Under the pieces are notes generated by a model. That model searched no databases and was not told the origin of the DNA. It saw nothing but the letters and a program-made list of their open reading frames with translations. From Candidatus Poseidoniaceae archaeon (lineage in GTDB: Archaea > Thermoplasmatota > Poseidoniia > Poseidoniales > Poseidoniaceae): a stretch of DNA of 6,667 bases. Positions 5,012-6,667 of this stretch are shown in pieces. The first letter of the stretch is position 1, and each line of letters opens with the position of its first letter. Made by a program: the position numbers and the translations under genes. Location of the stretch: the NCBI GenBank assembly GCA_022452125.1, contig JAKURJ010000090.1:1-6667 (forward strand). Direction: 5' to 3'.

Positions 5012-6024
5012 CTCTAGTCTCTGTAGCCGTTTGCGTCAGAGATGGCGTTGAATGGATTGACGGTTGTATGGAATCTCTAGTTAACCAAACTCATTCGCCA
5101 TTGGAAATTATTCTGGTAGATGATGGCTCGGTTGATGGCGGTAAGCAGAAAGCTGAGGAATGGTCGAATCATGATTTGGTAACGGTCATCACCCAAGATG
5201 CTCTTGGCTTATCGGCGGGTAGGATGGCTGCATTAGAGGAATCGAAAGGGGAATGGTTCGCAATTACAGATATCGATGTAAGACCAGAAGCGGATTGGAT
5301 ACAGCGAATGTTGGAATCCTCAGGATCTAGAGGAGGAGAAGAAGTAGTTGCAGTTACTGGAAGAACAATTTTCGGTCGCTCTGATGACGTAATTTCTAAA
5401 ATCAGGTCTATCGAAATCGAATCAAAGTACCGTTCAAGACCACGCCGCACCAAACTAGCTAACGGCCCATGTTCTATGTTCCACAGAGAGAAGTTATTGG
5501 ATATTGGCGGGTTTGACCCTTCGTGGTATCATGCAGAAGACATGGAGGTTTCATTGAAGTTAGTTCAGGAAGGGGGCACTATTGTTTACACACCAGAGGC
5601 GGTTGTTAATCACGTTCCGGAAACAGGCTTGCGTAGATTCTTGAAGAAGAGAAAGAGAGATGCTCGAGCCCACGTTAGAATACATCGTCGATACAAAGGA
5701 ATAAGACATGATTTCATTGGCTCGTCTTGGATTGTTCTTTGGATGGTTCCGTTGATGGCGCTAGGGGGACTTGGATTGTTTGAGTACATCAACAACCTGC
5801 TTTCTTATGATGACGTCAATGCTGAATCTTTGTATTATTCACTTTCAAGAGAAGTACTATTGATCTCAATAGTACCATTATTCTGGCTAATATCATTTTT
5901 CAGAAGTGATTTGCCAAAAAGAAAACCTTTCGCCACATTCGTACTTATTTCTTGGTCATTCGTACTATGGCAAGGAATCCTGTTAGGATACCTAGATGCT
6001 TTGTTAGGTCGAAATGGACACTAA
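5008..6024 (+). CDS. Family 2 glycosyltransferase with C-terminal membrane segments, 338 aa
   Basis: It transfers a sugar from a nucleotide- or lipid-linked donor to an acceptor at the inner face of the membrane, in surface glycan, glycolipid or protein glycosylation; the substrate cannot be told. The GT-A fold spans residues 3 to about 225: VSVAVCVRDG (4-13), EIILVDDGSVDG (33-44) with the nucleotide-binding DDGS, ITDIDVRPE (86-94) with the DxD metal site, ANGPCSMFHREKLLDIGGFD (151-170) for the acceptor side, and HAED (175-178) with the likely catalytic base. A very basic stretch (209-233) then precedes three hydrophobic segments (about 239-261, 283-298 and 309-330), which anchor it. The TTG start has GAGGTGA four bases before it and shares TTGA with the preceding stop, so the two genes are probably translated together. 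No functional tie to CoA synthesis is evident. Confidence 0.88.
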   Translation: MTLVSVAVCVRDGVEWIDGCMESLVNQTHSPLEIILVDDGSVDGGKQKAEEWSNHDLVTVITQDALGLSAGRMAALEESKGEWFAITDIDVRPEADWIQRMLESSGSRGGEEVVAVTGRTIFGRSDDVISKIRSIEIESKYRSRPRRTKLANGPCSMFHREKLLDIGGFDPSWYHAEDMEVSLKLVQEGGTIVYTPEAVVNHVPETGLRRFLKKRKRDARAHVRIHRRYKGIRHDFIGSSWIVLWMVPLMALGGLGLFEYINNLLSYDDVNAESLYYSLSREVLLISIVPLFWLISFFRSDLPKRKPFATFVLISWSFVLWQGILLGYLDALLGRNGH

Positions 6025-6573
6025 TCATTCTTCATCTTCAACAGATGAAAGCATTCGCAAAACAAGACCTAATCCCATTAGTGCGATTGCTATTGAGTAG
6101 ACACCAGGGTCAATCCACGCCATGTGCGCTATCCCCCAGTAGAAGTAGAATACAATGCTAGCAAGCACAGACCATGTACCCAAAATAAGTGTCCAACCAG
6201 CATCAAAATTCAGCAAATCGTTGTACCAGTCATTGGTTACAATGCCCTTGGCCCATTCTGCAGGGTCACCGTTTCCGATTAGTCCTCGTGCACCTAGGAA
6301 AGTCATTCCTCCAACAAATGCCATGAAAATAGCATCACTTGCGACAAATGCAGCAGCATCATCCTTGTTTCCGAATGCATCATTGGTGTACTCGAATGTT
6401 AGCAGGCCTCCCCAAGAGACGCGATAGGTAGGGTGTATCATTCCCATTATGTTTAGAACTGCAAGCATAAGACCTAGCAATCCTAACCAGAAATACCATG
6501 ATGCAAGAGTGCTGGATGGATTAAACAGAATTGTGCCCAGATTGCCCTGTGCATTATCTCCGTCATCGCTCAT
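6025..6573 (-). CDS. Small integral membrane protein with four predicted helices, 182 aa
   Basis: The family is not recognised. After an acidic, Asn-rich N-terminus (MSDDGDN), hydrophobic helices lie near residues 26-46, 74-99, 127-149 and 156-176, followed by an acidic tail (SSVEDEE). Loops carry several aromatic residues, among them HPTYRVSWGG (47-56) and WIDPG (153-157). There is no signal peptide, metal-binding cluster or transporter motif that I can name. Conserved-looking polar residues inside the helices are few (Asp80, His150). I chose the ATG at 6573. The frame stays open to the right edge of the window, with a TTG at 6621, so a longer N-terminus cannot be excluded, and no strong SD precedes either start. 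Its stop codon abuts that of the convergent glycosyltransferase with no spacer, so the two transcripts should overlap. Confidence 0.75.
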   Translation of the reverse strand: MSDDGDNAQGNLGTILFNPSSTLASWYFWLGLLGLMLAVLNIMGMIHPTYRVSWGGLLTFEYTNDAFGNKDDAAAFVASDAIFMAFVGGMTFLGARGLIGNGDPAEWAKGIVTNDWYNDLLNFDAGWTLILGTWSVLASIVFYFYWGIAHMAWIDPGVYSIAIALMGLGLVLRMLSSVEDEE

Positions 6574-6667
6574 GGGCTGGGCGACCTTAGACGCGGTTAA
6601 GAGTCTTGCCAAAGTGAGCAAACTGTCAATTCGCAGTTCAAAGCTGTGTTTGGTGGCGATATTTCGC
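6574..6667 (-). other. Upstream segment of the membrane protein gene
   Basis: These 94 bases run to the right edge. On the minus strand GAAATATCG (6658-6666) is a weak TATA-like candidate. The same strand is open in the frame of the membrane protein, so this could instead be an N-terminal extension. A plus-strand frame from the ATG at 6572 is also open to the edge. I see nothing decisive. Confidence 0.25.

Noticed and set aside
4495..5795. Minus-strand open frames inside the CoA and glycosyltransferase genes
   Set aside because: They are shadows of strongly supported plus-strand genes with recognisable catalytic motifs.

Overview
The window looks like a piece of a marine Thermoplasmatota-type archaeal genome, probably Marine Group II/Poseidoniales. 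That placement is inference. It rests on an archaeal-type phosphopantetheine adenylyltransferase joined to a DUF359 (GTP-dependent dephospho-CoA kinase) domain, a DhnA-family class I aldolase, TATA-like boxes upstream of divergent genes, strong Shine-Dalgarno (SD) sequences complementary to the 16S rRNA tail, and AT-leaning coding DNA. No bacterial marker gene, mobile element or CRISPR array is visible.

Layout, left to right. The left edge carries the C-terminal two thirds of a class I fructose-bisphosphate aldolase (+). A 216-base gap follows, rich in inverted repeats, including a bulged 16-bp stem that contains a sequence mimicking a tRNA T-arm. Next is a small winged-helix-like protein gene on the minus strand (825-1151). 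A 261-base divergent intergenic region carries candidate TATA boxes, a perfect GTTTAA-TTG-TTAAAC dyad and short direct repeats. It leads into a large 760-residue protein (+) with an N-terminal winged helix and a long body I do not recognise.

Between 3696 and about 3990 lies a compact GC-rich island (164 of 290 bases G/C in 3701-3990). It contains no convincing protein but supports several nested helices, some with G-U pairs that work only on the plus strand. It is the best candidate in the window for an unrecognised structured RNA. After it come a fused CoaD-DUF359 gene (+), predicted to catalyse the last two steps of CoA synthesis, and a family 2 glycosyltransferase (+) whose TTG start overlaps the preceding stop codon as TTGA. 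A four-helix membrane protein on the minus strand meets the glycosyltransferase tail to tail with no spacer.

The CoA and glycosyltransferase genes are probably one translationally coupled transcript. The two DNA-binding-type proteins at 825-3695 are divergent and may share regulation. The rest looks like an ordinary chromosomal neighbourhood of unrelated housekeeping and lineage-specific genes, with two non-coding segments (609-824 and 3696-3991) that the genes do not explain.
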